Assembly: GCA_030220185.1 (NCBI GenBank)
Contig: JASPKZ010004202.1
Span: 562,001-626,000, forward strand
Origin: Diploptera punctata
Lineage: Eukaryota > Arthropoda > Insecta > Blattodea > Blaberidae
Reading direction: 5' to 3'
Length of the DNA stretch: 64,000 nt
Below are positions 10,191-19,254 of this stretch, piece after piece. The notes below the pieces were generated by a model. That model was not told the origin of the DNA. It ran no database searches and was given only the letters and a program-made list of their open reading frames with translations. The stretch's first letter is position 1; the number at the start of each line of letters is the position of its first letter. The position numbers and the translations under genes are program-made.

Positions 10191-13095
10191 GACTTTATAC
10201 AATAGCGGGGCACTAGAGATATTAACGCAGGAATTGGATAAATCGCCCTTGGATATAGTCGCTTTACAGGAAGTTAGGTGGCCAGGAGAAGGTAGTCAGG
10301 AATCAGGAAGCTTTGCATTATACTATGGGGGTGCAGAAAGACCTGCATTTGGAACGGGTTTTTTAGTCAGAAGGAGGATCCTATCCGCTATCCGAGATAT
10401 TAAGTTTGTTAGTGATAGGATATCATACATAATTCTAAAGGGTAAACGACATGATTTTATAATTGTAAATGTACATGCCCCCACAGAAGATAAAGATGAC
10501 AAGATCAAGGATGAGTTCTATGAAGAATTAGAATGCTTATTTGATAGCCTTTCACGATATCATATGAAAATTGTCTTAGGAGATTTTAATGCAAAAGTGG
10601 GGCGGGAAGATATATTCAAACCAACAATAGGCAAATTCAGTCTTCATGAAGATAGTAACGACAACGGGGTTAGATTAGTCACATTTGCCACATCAAAGAA
10701 TCTCATTGTTAAGAGCACAACATTTCAGCATAAGGATATTCATAAATACACCTGGACGTCCCCAGATGGAGAAACTCGGAACCAGATAGATCATGTATTA
10801 GTGGATAAACGCTGGCACAGTAGCATCATTGATGTTAGATCAGTTAGAGGGACAGACTGCAATTCGGATCATCATCTGGTCAGAGTGAAAATCAGACAAC
10901 GGCTATCGCTTATGAGAGGAACGAACGCTAAAGATGATTCTGTAAAATATGAATTAAAAAACTTGAAAAATGATGAAATGCGGCAAGAATACCAAATCAA
11001 AATTGCTAATAGATTTGAAGTACTGGAATCTTCAGATGACAATGTGGCAAACGAAGAAGAAACTGATATAAATAAAGAATGGGAGGCTATAAGAGATACT
11101 ATTAAATTGTCAGCATCAGAAAGCATTGGTTGTTTAAAAAAGAGGCAAAACAAGAAATGGTTTGATGAGGAATGTGCCGACATTGTAAAGAAAAGAAAGC
11201 TAGCAAAAATGAAATGGTTACACGAGCCAAATGAGGTAAATTTAGAGCAATTGGGTAGTGTTAGACGGGAAACCACCAAGTTACTAAAGAGTAAAAAGAG
11301 GGAATATTTGAGAGAGAAGATTAATGATCTTGAAATGAATGCAAAAAATAGGAACATTAGAGAATTATATCAGGGAATTAGTATAGAGAAGAAGGGGTTT
11401 CAGGCTAGAACAAACATAATGCGGAATGAAAATGGGGATATGATTGCAGATTCTAGGAGTATATTAAATAGATGGAAAGGTTACTTTAATCAGCTATTAA
11501 ATGTACATACAGAACAGGACATTGAGGAGGATAAGTTACAGACAGCAGAAATGCTAGTCGCAGAGCCAAGTGCATTAGAGGTTGAAATGGCGATTGAAAA
11601 ATTGAAGATGTATAAAGCATCAGGTTCAGATGAGATCCCAGCAGAACTGATAAAATCAGGGGGAGAAAAATTGATGGACAAGATACGCTGGTTGCTTAGT
11701 ATGATTTGGGAAAAAGAAGCTCTTCCAGATGAATGGAAGGAATCAATTATCGTACCAATTTATAAGAAAGGAGATAAAACTGATTGCAACAACTACAGGG
11801 GCATCTCATTACTTTCAACTTCGTACAAAATTCTAACAAATATATTAGTAAGCAGACTTACTCCCTATATTGATGACATTCTAGGAGATCATCAATGTGC
11901 ATTTAGAAGAAACAGGTCTACAACAGATCAGATTTTCAGTATAAGACAGATTTTAGAGAAGAAATGGGAATATAATGGTACTGTACATCAACTATATGTA
12001 GACTTCAAAAAAGCATATGATTCAATTAAGAGGGAGAAGTTATATAGTATCCTGCTGGAGTTCGGAATTCCTAAAAAGTTAGTTAGACTTATACGAATGT
12101 GTCTAAATGGCTCAAAGAGTAGGGTGCGTGTAGGCAAACAGTTTTCAGACACTTTTGAAATCCAGAATGGGTTGAAGCAAGGAGATGCACTATCTCCTCT
12201 ACTATTTAATTTTGTACTAGAGCATGCCATTAAATCTTTAGAGAATGAGGAAGGCTTACAACTGAATGGTATTAATAAGCTGTTAGTTTATGCTGATGAT
12301 GTAGTACTACTGGCCGATAGCGAGGAGATACTAAAGGCCAACACGCACACACTATTGAGTAACACTAAGAAATTAGGACTGGAAGTAAATATCAGTAAAA
12401 CTAAATATATGGTCACACGTAGAAATTCATTATATAATGGAAATGGACAGCTAATGACAAATGAGGGAAATTTTGAGGAAGTGGCTGAATTCAAATACCT
12501 AGGAACAATAATCACAAATAGGAATGAGATGCACAAAGAAATTAAACATAGGCTCAATTCTGGAAATGCATGCTATTATGCATTGCAGAGACTTTTGATG
12601 TCCCAACTCCTTTCAAAAAACGTTAAGCTGAAAATATATAAAACTATTATTCTACCAGTTATATTATATGGGTGCGAAACATGGACTCTTACTTTAAGGG
12701 AGGAAAGGAGATTACGAGTATTTGAGAATAAAGTTCTTAGGAAAATTTTTGGACCAAAGAGAGATGAACAGACAGGTGAATGGAGAAGACTACATAACAA
12801 TGAACTACATGGTCTTTATAGGAAGCCAGATATAATAAGAACAGTTAAGTCTCGTAGACTGCGATGGGCAGGACATGTTGCACGTATGGGGAATGAAAGA
12901 CGTGCATGGAAGCTTCTTGTAGGAAAGCCAGAGGGAAAACGCCCAGTTGGTAGGCCAAGAATGAGGTGGGAGAACAACATTAACTATGATTTGAGGGAAG
13001 TAGATTATACAGGGAATGATTGGAAAGCATTAGCTCAGGATAGGGATGTATGGAGAGCTTATGTCCGCGCGGCCATGAACCTTCGGGTTCGATAG
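10057..13095 (+). CDS. RTE-1 APE endonuclease / reverse transcriptase polyprotein
   Basis: An uninterrupted 1012-residue ORF that nicks target DNA and reverse-transcribes the element RNA at the nick. The likely start is M37 (10165), because MFLGTWNVRTL begins the conserved domain; the ATG at 10057 adds 36 residues without a motif. Residues 37-282 are an AP-endonuclease-type domain: GTWNVRTL (40-47), LQEVRW (70-75, catalytic Glu72), VHAPTED, GDFNAKVG (175-182, Asp176 and Asn178), IDHVL, and SDHHLV (270-275). Residues 283-500 are a charged linker. RT spans about 500-840: VPIYKKGDKTDCNNYRGISL, YVDFKKAYDS (Asp649), NGLKQGDALSPLLFN and VYADDVVLLADS (Asp747, Asp748). The C-terminal domain contains ILYGCETWTL, RLRWAGHVARMGNERRAW and GRPRMRWENNINYDLREVDY. 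No CCHC finger is seen. All catalytic residues I can identify are intact, and length and order fit RTE-clade proteins. Clade assignment is from memory. Confidence 0.92.
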   Translation: MGSSGVKFSGGQIVPHSVLRAGTTSGNPCQRLKHRDMFLGTWNVRTLYNSGALEILTQELDKSPLDIVALQEVRWPGEGSQESGSFALYYGGAERPAFGTGFLVRRRILSAIRDIKFVSDRISYIILKGKRHDFIIVNVHAPTEDKDDKIKDEFYEELECLFDSLSRYHMKIVLGDFNAKVGREDIFKPTIGKFSLHEDSNDNGVRLVTFATSKNLIVKSTTFQHKDIHKYTWTSPDGETRNQIDHVLVDKRWHSSIIDVRSVRGTDCNSDHHLVRVKIRQRLSLMRGTNAKDDSVKYELKNLKNDEMRQEYQIKIANRFEVLESSDDNVANEEETDINKEWEAIRDTIKLSASESIGCLKKRQNKKWFDEECADIVKKRKLAKMKWLHEPNEVNLEQLGSVRRETTKLLKSKKREYLREKINDLEMNAKNRNIRELYQGISIEKKGFQARTNIMRNENGDMIADSRSILNRWKGYFNQLLNVHTEQDIEEDKLQTAEMLVAEPSALEVEMAIEKLKMYKASGSDEIPAELIKSGGEKLMDKIRWLLSMIWEKEALPDEWKESIIVPIYKKGDKTDCNNYRGISLLSTSYKILTNILVSRLTPYIDDILGDHQCAFRRNRSTTDQIFSIRQILEKKWEYNGTVHQLYVDFKKAYDSIKREKLYSILLEFGIPKKLVRLIRMCLNGSKSRVRVGKQFSDTFEIQNGLKQGDALSPLLFNFVLEHAIKSLENEEGLQLNGINKLLVYADDVVLLADSEEILKANTHTLLSNTKKLGLEVNISKTKYMVTRRNSLYNGNGQLMTNEGNFEEVAEFKYLGTIITNRNEMHKEIKHRLNSGNACYYALQRLLMSQLLSKNVKLKIYKTIILPVILYGCETWTLTLREERRLRVFENKVLRKIFGPKRDEQTGEWRRLHNNELHGLYRKPDIIRTVKSRRLRWAGHVARMGNERRAWKLLVGKPEGKRPVGRPRMRWENNINYDLREVDYTGNDWKALAQDRDVWRAYVRAAMNLRVR
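13077..13090 (+). promoter_or_regulatory. RTE-1 3'-end hairpin with UNCG-type loop
   Basis: gaacc-ttcg-ggttc forms a 5-bp stem closed by C-G on a UUCG tetraloop, 3 nt before the stop codon. Most truncated copies have UACG instead, also of the UNCG class. Likely part of the RNA signal for target-primed reverse transcription (inference). Confidence 0.55.
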
Positions 13096-13479
13096 TGCCA
13101 GTGAGTAAGTAAGTAAGTAAGTATATAAATTGAAGAGTGGCACATGTGACAATGTCTATATAGGACAAACTGGTAGACCTTTTATCTCTCGGATAAAGGA
13201 ACACATGAGAGCATATAACAGAAATTTAGAAAATTCAAAAATGCTAACCACCTATTCCAATTTAATCATTGTTTCGGTCCAAATTTTGAAATTTTATATA
13301 TTTGTGATAAGGGTAATAAGAAGTTAGATCTTTTGGAGGCTGTGTAGAAATTAAATAAATTTAAAAGTAGTAACAAACTGTTAAATTCTCAACTTGATTT
13401 GAATGAATCTCCTTTCTTAAATTAAAAAAATTAAATAAATATTGTTGTATTGTTGCTTAGGTCAGTTGGAACACAATTC

Positions 13480-13539
13480 ATAATTTGTTAACATGTCTGA
13501 AGAAGGTACAGTGTACCGAAACAGCTGTCACTGAATTAT
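13480..13539 (+). ncRNA. Hammerhead-ribozyme-like motif of the PLE
   Basis: The conserved core is present in order. CUGAAGA (13497-13503) matches CUGANGA. Stem II follows: ggtac/gtacc, 5 bp, 3-nt loop, with one extra A at 13504. Then GAA at 13518-13520, and a palindromic stem III acagctgt (13521-13528, 4 bp with no loop). The cleavage-site triplet GUC ends at 13529. Stem I has two core pairs, an internal loop, and 7 outer pairs (13480-13486 with 13533-13539). Hammerheads with very short stem III are known in Penelope-like elements, where they are thought to act as dimers. Activity is not proven, and the bulged A could reduce it. Confidence 0.65.
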
Positions 13540-13604
13540 ATAATAAATACGAAAATCAAATAAAAACTACGTTTTATTTTTATTTAATTAATAAACAAGG
13601 ATTA

Positions 13605-14510
13605 AGCCCAATGGCCTGTTCCGATCTCATTATAGGTCGAATTGGTCCTTCCATCTCTTCAATGGTCTTCCCAACATTCTTCTCCCTTTTGGTTTATAAT
13701 TATACATTCTTCTTGGTATGCGCTGTTCACTCATTCGTAATACGTGCTGAAGGTAAGCATTTTGATAATATGTTGTTCTTTCACAGGCATTAAATATATT
13801 AAGTTCTGTTCTTATATCTTCTTTTTTATTTTTATCGGTCCTTTGGTATCCTGCTATTGCTCTCAACATCTTCATTTCAGCAGCCTCTATTTGTTTACTA
13901 TCTGCCTTTGTTAATGTCCAGGTTTCACATCCATAGATAAGAGATGGAACTGCCAATACTTTGTATAACTTCAAAACTGTTTCTTTTCTAGTCTTATTCA
14001 ATAAAGTGCGTTTAATTGTGCCACATAGATAATTGAATCGTTGTATTTTAGTGTGTTTACCTAAATTTCTGTCATTGCCTAAATGACATCCCAAATAATT
14101 AAAATTCTGAACTTGGTCTATAATTACATTGTTTATCATTATTTTTGTTCTTATTGCACATTTTCCTTTCAGAGCTAATATTTTTGATTTAGATGTAGAT
14201 ATTCTTAAATTGTATTTTAGAGAGATATTATTTAAAGTATAAAGGAATTGTTGTAAACCATTTTCTGATGCTGTCATTATTACTTGGTCGTCTGCAAAAA
14301 GCAGAGTTGCAATACATTATTTATATTAATTTGTTCTTGCCATTCATTTATAAACATGGTCCAAGTTATAAATTAAATAATACTGGTGACAACGGACACC
14401 CTTGTCTTACTCCCTGGTTTATTTCCATGTTTTGTTTACTATTTTATCTCAGCAGTGTATCCTAAGCTAATACTTTTTTATTTATCCATTGTATAATCTC
14501 TTTGCTCCAA
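13605..14510 (-). mobile_element. LINE-P reverse transcriptase 3' half
   Basis: The minus-strand frame 14277-13630 (215 codons) carries KYNLRISTSKSKILALKGK, FNYLGCHLG, LYKVLAVPSLIYGCETWTL, EMKMLRAIAGYQRTDKN, RIPRRMYNYKPKGRRM and GRPLKRWKDQ. Just upstream in the same strand are LLFADDQVI and a decayed GVRQGCPLSP region (about 14290-14430). The 5' half with the endonuclease is absent. It lies directly after the PLE terminus. Confidence 0.88.
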
Positions 14511-14519
14511 ATCCTGATT

Positions 14520-14692
14520 TATATTATTCTCCTATTTCATTCTTGGACTCCCTATTGCTCGCTTTTCTCCCAGGTTTACCTGCATGAACTCTCAATGCAA
14601 CCTCTTTCATTCCAATTCGTGCCACATGTCCTGCTCATCGTAGTCTACGAGACTTAATTTTTCTTATTATATCTGGTTTCCCATAAAGATCG
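14520..14692 (-). mobile_element. RTE-1 fragment
   Basis: Minus-strand piece of the KPDIIRTVKSRRLRW to GRPRMRWEN region, with many changes. Bounded on the right by SINE-A. Confidence 0.8.
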
Positions 14693-15001
14693 TGTAAAGT
14701 AAAGTAAAGTGATCCCACAACAGGCCCTGAGGCCCTAGGGGTAGTAAGAGGTTAAGACTCTCACATTTTCTAGACAATTGGCCCTTTATGTCAGCCGGGT
14801 TGTCAGCCCTGCGTGACGGCCGCCTTTACCCCCAGAACAAGCGTCTGGTACTCATTTCCGTTAGAGGCTGAGTCGACCCCAGGGCCATAGTGCCGCCAGA
14901 GGGTTTGGGTCAGTTTAAAAATCCTGACCCCAACGGGACTTGAACCCTCGACCCTCCGGCTTGTAGCTCATTGCCTTAACCACTATGCTACGGCGTGCCC
15001 C
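14693..15001 (-). mobile_element. SINE-A full-length copy
   Basis: About 310 bp on the minus strand. The head is at the right (ggcgtgcccc end; B-box cgggacttgaaccctcga), then the conserved body (gggtcaggatttttaaactg, ccagacgcttgttctggg and gtgccgattgtctagaaaa on the sense strand), then a (ctttac)n tail at the left. tRNA-derived with pol III boxes. Confidence 0.92.
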
Positions 15002-15148
15002 ATAAATTCAATAGATGTAAATTAAACTGGCTACACCATGTAAAAAGAATGGATAATTCAAGAATCCCAAAAATGATGATGCAATATAAACCCAAAGGAC
15101 ATCGTCAACCAGGAATTCCCCTTAAAAGACTGCTAGATGGGGCGGAAA
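15002..15148 (+). mobile_element. Unnamed LINE C-terminal fragment
   Basis: Reads LNWLHHVKRMDNSRIPKMMM then YKPKGHRQPG, the RT C-terminal pattern shared by most LINE families here. Only about 45 codons remain before a SINE-B junction. Confidence 0.65.
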
Positions 15149-15412
15149 CAGGTTGACATGCGCGACAAACCTATAAGGTCCTTGGGCCCGTTGCTGTCCT
15201 CACATCCACATGTGTCAATCACAGCGGTAGACGATCATCTAGTCAGTGTTGGGATGACATGTGGTCAGCATGTCGGGTCCCCAGCCGTTATACCTTGTTT
15301 TCTCAACCTGGAGTCGCTACTTGTTGTAGCTACACAAATGCCTGACGATGCTGGGTAGACACCTGTCCCATACTAGCCGAAATTCCATGATAAATTTTCT
15401 TCCCCCATGGGT
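15149..15412 (-). mobile_element. SINE-B partial copy
   Basis: Minus-strand SINE-B with tail and body (gcgacaaacctataaggtcc, gccgttata, cctgacgatgctgggtag). It is truncated within the head at the right, where LINE-B starts. Confidence 0.85.
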
Positions 15413-15945
15413 TTCAACAAGAAGGACAAGCATTTTCTGCCGACCTATGGCAAAAGAATTAAGGAAGAGGCTAGTGAAGTGCTTTGTGTGGAGTGTGTAG
15501 CATTATATGGTGAAGAGACTTGGACATTACGACGGAATGAGGAAAAGCGACTGGAAGCTTTTGAGATGCGGATATGGAGAAGAATGGAACGTATAATATG
15601 GACAGACAACGTAAGAAATAAGATGTGCTAGACAGAGTGGGTGAAAGAAGAACAATGCTGGAACTCATAAAGAAGAGGAAAAGAAATTGGATTGGCCACT
15701 GGCTAAGAAGAAACTGCCTGCTGAACGATGCTCTAGAAGGAGTTGGTCAACGGAAAAAAGTTAGAGGCAGAAAAAGACATCAGATGATAGACAATATTAA
15801 AATAGTAAATGGTTTGTATGTGGATACAAAAGAGAAGCTGAGTTAAGGAAAGAATGGAGAATGCTGAGTTTGCAGTGAAATACCTGCTCTTGAGCAGAAC
15901 ACTTATGAATGAATGGGCCCTAATTCGTGAGGGATGATGATGAAA
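15413..15945 (+). mobile_element. LINE-B 3' fragment, second copy
   Basis: Frames 15407-15631 and 15625-15846 give LYGEETWTLRRNEEKRLEAF, RVGERRTMLEL, WIGHWLRRNCLLNDALEGV and GRKRHQMIDNIKI, in different frames because of one frameshift. The 3' end has the ctgctcttgagcag hairpin (15884-15897) and a gatgatgaaaaaa tail. Confidence 0.88.
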
Positions 15946-16480
15946 AAATAATAAAGAAGAATTTCACCAAATAAAGTATAAATAAGGAATTATGAATTGG
16001 ATAACTAGTAGAAGAAAAGAAGGGAGAGTGGAAGAGTCGAGTGGGGATATGGAAACAGATAGAAGTAATAATTTCCCGTACACACGAGGTATTGAAATAA
16101 CCCTTGTATTGTGGACTGTGTTAACATAACCTCAAGGAGGCAGAACAAGTATGGCAACTGTGTAATAAACTGAAGAAAAAAACAGTAAGACATTGCCTGG
16201 GGATAAAAATGCTAAGAATGAAGGCAAGGCCCGGATTACCTGGGTTTTTAAACCGCGCTGGATCTTCATTAGAGACTCGTTTACACCGCACCACTCTTGT
16301 TATAAACAGGGTCGCAGAGCAATGGATACTTTAATAATAAAGTTAAACATATATTATATTCCACAGCATTTGATTACGGCTATACAAAGTTTATATATGT
16401 AAATAATAAAATTGTAATAAGCAATCAATTGATTTGGGGTTTACATGATGAAAATCCATTTCTTATTTATCAAATAAAAA
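15946..16480. other. No gene recognised
   Basis: AT-rich with no recognisable domain. A sequence near 16425-16475 (aatcaattgatttggggttt, then a tgatgaaaatcca block) resembles 9738-9790, so a decayed PLE terminus is possible. Confidence 0.4.
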
Positions 16481-16622
16481 TCTTCTTCTTCTTCTTCAAC
16501 GGTTTACGCTTATTTACTAGCCTGTTCCGGCTCCAAATTGCTGCTCTTTCCATCTTTTCTTCGGTCTTCCCAAACTACTTTTTCCTCGTGATGAATAGCT
16601 GTATGCTGCTTTTGGTATTCTA

Positions 16623-17985
16623 CAGGGTGGACCGCTCGAATGGACCTAATTTCAATTGCTTGTTACTGGCAAACGGCTGAAGATAGAAACTTAAAACAAC
16701 GTTCATATTACAGAAAAAAACTCACCAAGTTTTGATATCCAGATCACCACATCTCTATATGAGCCCCAGCAGTCACTGTGACGATATCAAAGCGATGAAC
16801 AATTTCTTGCCAAGTACGTTGGAGTATGTCTTCTGGAATGTTCTCAATAGCCTCTATGATGCGCTCACGAAGATCACGAAGGTCCTTTGACTGGGGTGGT
16901 GTAAACTTTATCTTTGACATAGCCCCAGAGAAAGAAATCCAGTGTGTGTTAAATCGGGAGATCTCGGGGGCCCACGCGATTGGTCCTCCCCTACCAATCC
17001 AACGGCCAGGGAAAATGTTGTCCAAAGTCGTACGAACTTCATTGGACCAGTGGGGAGGAGCACCATCTTGCTGGAAAACGATGTTATAGGCTGCAGTTGT
17101 GTGTTTAATTTGTGGAAAGAAGAACTGCTCCAGCATGTCAAGATATGTGGTACCCGAACAGTTTTCTCGGCGAAGAAAAACGGTTCCAATGACCCTTATT
17201 ATGTGACAAACTGCACCAAACATTCATTCTTCGGACTATCACGAACATGCTCTTGAATAGCGTGAGGATTCTCCGATCCCCAGATCCGCACATTATGTGC
17301 CGGTTTACCTTGCCTGACAAATGGGAAAGTGGCTTCGTCCGAGAAGAAAATCTTGGTCATGAAGTCAGGATCAGCGCCGAGACGGTCCAGCATCGTATTG
17401 GCGAATTCCACTCGTTTCGCGGCATGTCCATTCGGCTCCAGAGGGTTGCACTAACTGCCACTTTATATGCGTGCAGTTTGAGGCGTTTGTGGACAATCCG
17501 TTGTAATGTCGATTTTTGGTATTTGAAGTTCCCGCGAAGCTCTTCTTATCTTATGACTTCCGGGGGCTTCGCTCAAATGCGGCTTGAACATTTGCTACCA
17601 TTTCATCGGATGCTCTGCGACCACCACCATGCTTCTTCAACACAGATCCTGTAGCTAATAATGTATCACGCCACTTCTTTATTTCTTTGCTTCTAGGCAG
17701 TTGGAGCATCACGGTTAAACACACGCCGGAACTCCCTTTGAACTCTAATGATTGATTTAAACTCCGCATACCATCAAAACAGCTTGCGCTTTCATCTGCG
17801 GAGTCGCCATTTTCACAAACAATTTAAATCTAAGAACGAGAAACGTATCTTTGTGCCATTACTACCGACAGGATTCGAAACTTGGTGAGTTTTTCTGTAC
17901 TATGAACGTTGTTTTAAGTTTCTATCTTCAACCGTTTGCCAGTAACAAGCAATTGAAATTAGGTCCATTCGAGCGGTCCACCCTG
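16623..17985 (-). mobile_element. Mariner-type DNA transposon with about 111-bp TIRs
   Basis: A 1363-bp element. Both ends begin cagggtggaccgctcgaatg and stay inverted-identical for about 111 bp (16623-16733 and 17877-17985) with only a few mismatches and a 2-bp gap. It is flanked by TA on both sides (16621-16622, 17986-17987), the TSD of the Tc1/mariner superfamily. Inside is a minus-strand transposase pseudogene. The low TIR divergence suggests a moderately recent insertion. Confidence 0.93.
16744..17812 (-). pseudogene. Mariner-type transposase pseudogene (DD41D-like)
   Basis: Cut-and-paste transposase of about 350 codons, broken by several frameshifts and a stop. In order: an N-terminal MATPQMKAQAV start at 17812, then the HTH region with GSVLKKHGGGRRASDE and VQAAFERSPRKS. 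The first catalytic Asp is in FFSDEATF (about 17338). The second Asp is in FQQDGAPPHWS (about 17066). IGRGGPIAWAPRSPDL and then LDFFLWGYVKDK carry the third Asp in a shifted frame near 16940. Counting across the shift puts about 41 residues between the last two Asp. This suggests the DD41D (rosa-like) group; that group assignment is tentative. The protein cannot be made intact. Confidence 0.85.
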
Positions 17986-18231
17986 TATTCTCAGTCACCC
18001 TTGCCAAGTGTTCTTTTCAATTTGTTCTGTATTTCTCTATTGTTGTGTTTAATTCCTCTACTTTTAGTTGTTGTCTTATTTCTGTGTTATGTTTTTTGTC
18101 TGTTCTTTGATATCCTGCTATTGGTCTGAGGAATCTCATTTCAGCAGCTTGTATTCTCGCAGATTGTTGTGTTGTCACTGTCCATGTTTCGGATCCATAA
18201 GTAATAATAGGCACTGCCACTGTCTTGTATA

Positions 18232-19130
18232 AAACAAAGCCAGAAAATTATTGAGGAATAAGGTTACTATGTGCAGCATACAAAATATATGCAAAAATGA
18301 TCAACCGAAGATTAATAACTATAGTAGACGCAATAATATCAGAAGAGCAAACAGGTTTTAGGAAAGGAAGAAGCTTCACAGACAACATAATCACTTTAAA
18401 ACAAATAATAGAGAAGCGAAGAGAATTCAACTTAGAGACGCACATCCTCTTTATAGATTATAAGAAGGCATTTGATAAAGTGTCTAGAACAAAATTATGG
18501 AACATATTAAGTGAAAAAGGAATTCCACTACACTTGATAGCAGTAATTAAGAAAATGTATGAGAAAACAAAAATAAAAATAAATCAATGGGAACCAATAC
18601 ATATAACAGGAGGAGTTAGACAAGATTGCCCACTATCAACCACTCTTTTTAACATTTATTTCGACGGCATGATAAGATTATGGAAGCAAATGACGACTGG
18701 GGGAATTAACTTAGGAAATATAGTAATAAAAACAGTAGCCTTTGCAGATGACCAGATTTTAATAGCAAAAACAGAGGACGAACTACAAAGAATGCTATAT
18801 AAACTAAATGAAACATCAAAAAAATATAATTAAAATAAAATTAGAAATACAGAAATTAGAAAATGGATGAATGCAGAAAGAAGTATAATGGATGAGATTG
18901 AACACAGGACATGGTATGGATACGTAAGAAGAATGGAGGATGGAAGAATACCAAAGGCTGTCTATGCATGGAAAATTGAAAGAAGGAGCAGAAAAGGAAG
19001 ACCAAGAACAACCTGGAAGAGTAATATTCAAAATTCAATGAGGAAATTTGGTGTAACAGATGAAGACACAGAGGACAGAGAACGATGGAGAACTTTAATT
19101 AAGGGGAATTTGTGAATGTTCGTTACAAAC
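18232..19130 (+). mobile_element. LINE-J reverse transcriptase fragment
   Basis: Frame 18297-18833 covers the RT palm: EEQTGFRKGRSFTDNI, HILFIDYKKAFDKV (catalytic Asp), GGVRQDCPLSTTLFNIY and VAFADDQILIAKTEDE. After an internal deletion the frame at 18867-19115 gives the C-terminus: WYGYVRRMEDGRIPKAVYAW, KGRPRTTWK, RERWRTLIKGNL. Endonuclease missing; probably transcriptionally dead. It is unusual here in keeping the first RT Asp motif. Confidence 0.88.
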
Positions 19131-19254
19131 TGATAGTCTGTAAGTCCGTAGTGATTTATGTATTTTTTTTTAATTCATGTTAATTACTAAGACTGGTTGG
19201 AGAGGAATGTGATATATCCTTTAAAATACAAAACTATAATAAAGCTTTAAGAAT

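Larger units (their letters stand above)
9854..13119 (+). mobile_element. Full-length RTE-1 non-LTR retrotransposon
   Basis: A 3266-bp element bounded by a perfect 16-bp TSD. It consists of a roughly 200-310-bp 5' region starting ccctccatggtatc, one long ORF (10057-13095), almost no 3' UTR, and a short (gtaa)n-type tail in place of poly(A). One APE-RT ORF with a microsatellite-like tail is the layout of the RTE clade (family knowledge). The perfect TSD and the lack of stops or frameshifts point to recent insertion, so this may be a live source copy. It is the reference for the roughly thirty truncated relatives in the window. Confidence 0.93.
9801..13592 (+). mobile_element. Penelope-like element 3' part, split by RTE-1
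   Basis: The left piece (about 9801-9853) and right piece (13120-13592) of a PLE are separated by the full-length RTE-1. Removing RTE-1 and one TSD copy joins the frame as KKLSGVYKLK then SGTCDNVYIGQTGR and RIKEHMRAY. This is the GIY-YIG endonuclease domain that characterises PLEs: the GVY and YIG motifs, the Arg, and the Glu-His pair. The RT part is missing, so this is a 5'-truncated copy. The frame degrades after about codon 60 of the endonuclease. Downstream non-coding sequence holds a hammerhead-like motif (13480-13539) and ends in a T/A-rich ttttatttttatttaattaa block. That block is also present at 19913-19932. Confidence 0.8.
16481..18231 (-). mobile_element. LINE-Q RT fragment split by a mariner element
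   Basis: Right piece (18231-17986, minus): AVPIITYGSETWTV, AEMRFLRPIAGYQRTDK, KEHLARVTEN. Left piece (16622-16481): RIPKAAYSYSSRGKSSLGRP and KKRWKE, then a (gaagaagaag) tail. Joining the flanks with one copy of the TA target keeps the reading frame exactly, so the mariner landed in an already present RT fragment. Confidence 0.88.

Noticed and set aside
10872..11357. 161-codon minus-strand ORF inside RTE-1
   Set aside because: Antisense to the intact APE-RT ORF with no recognisable content.
16826..17654. Plus-strand ORFs within the mariner
   Set aside because: They are antisense shadows of the minus-strand transposase pseudogene.
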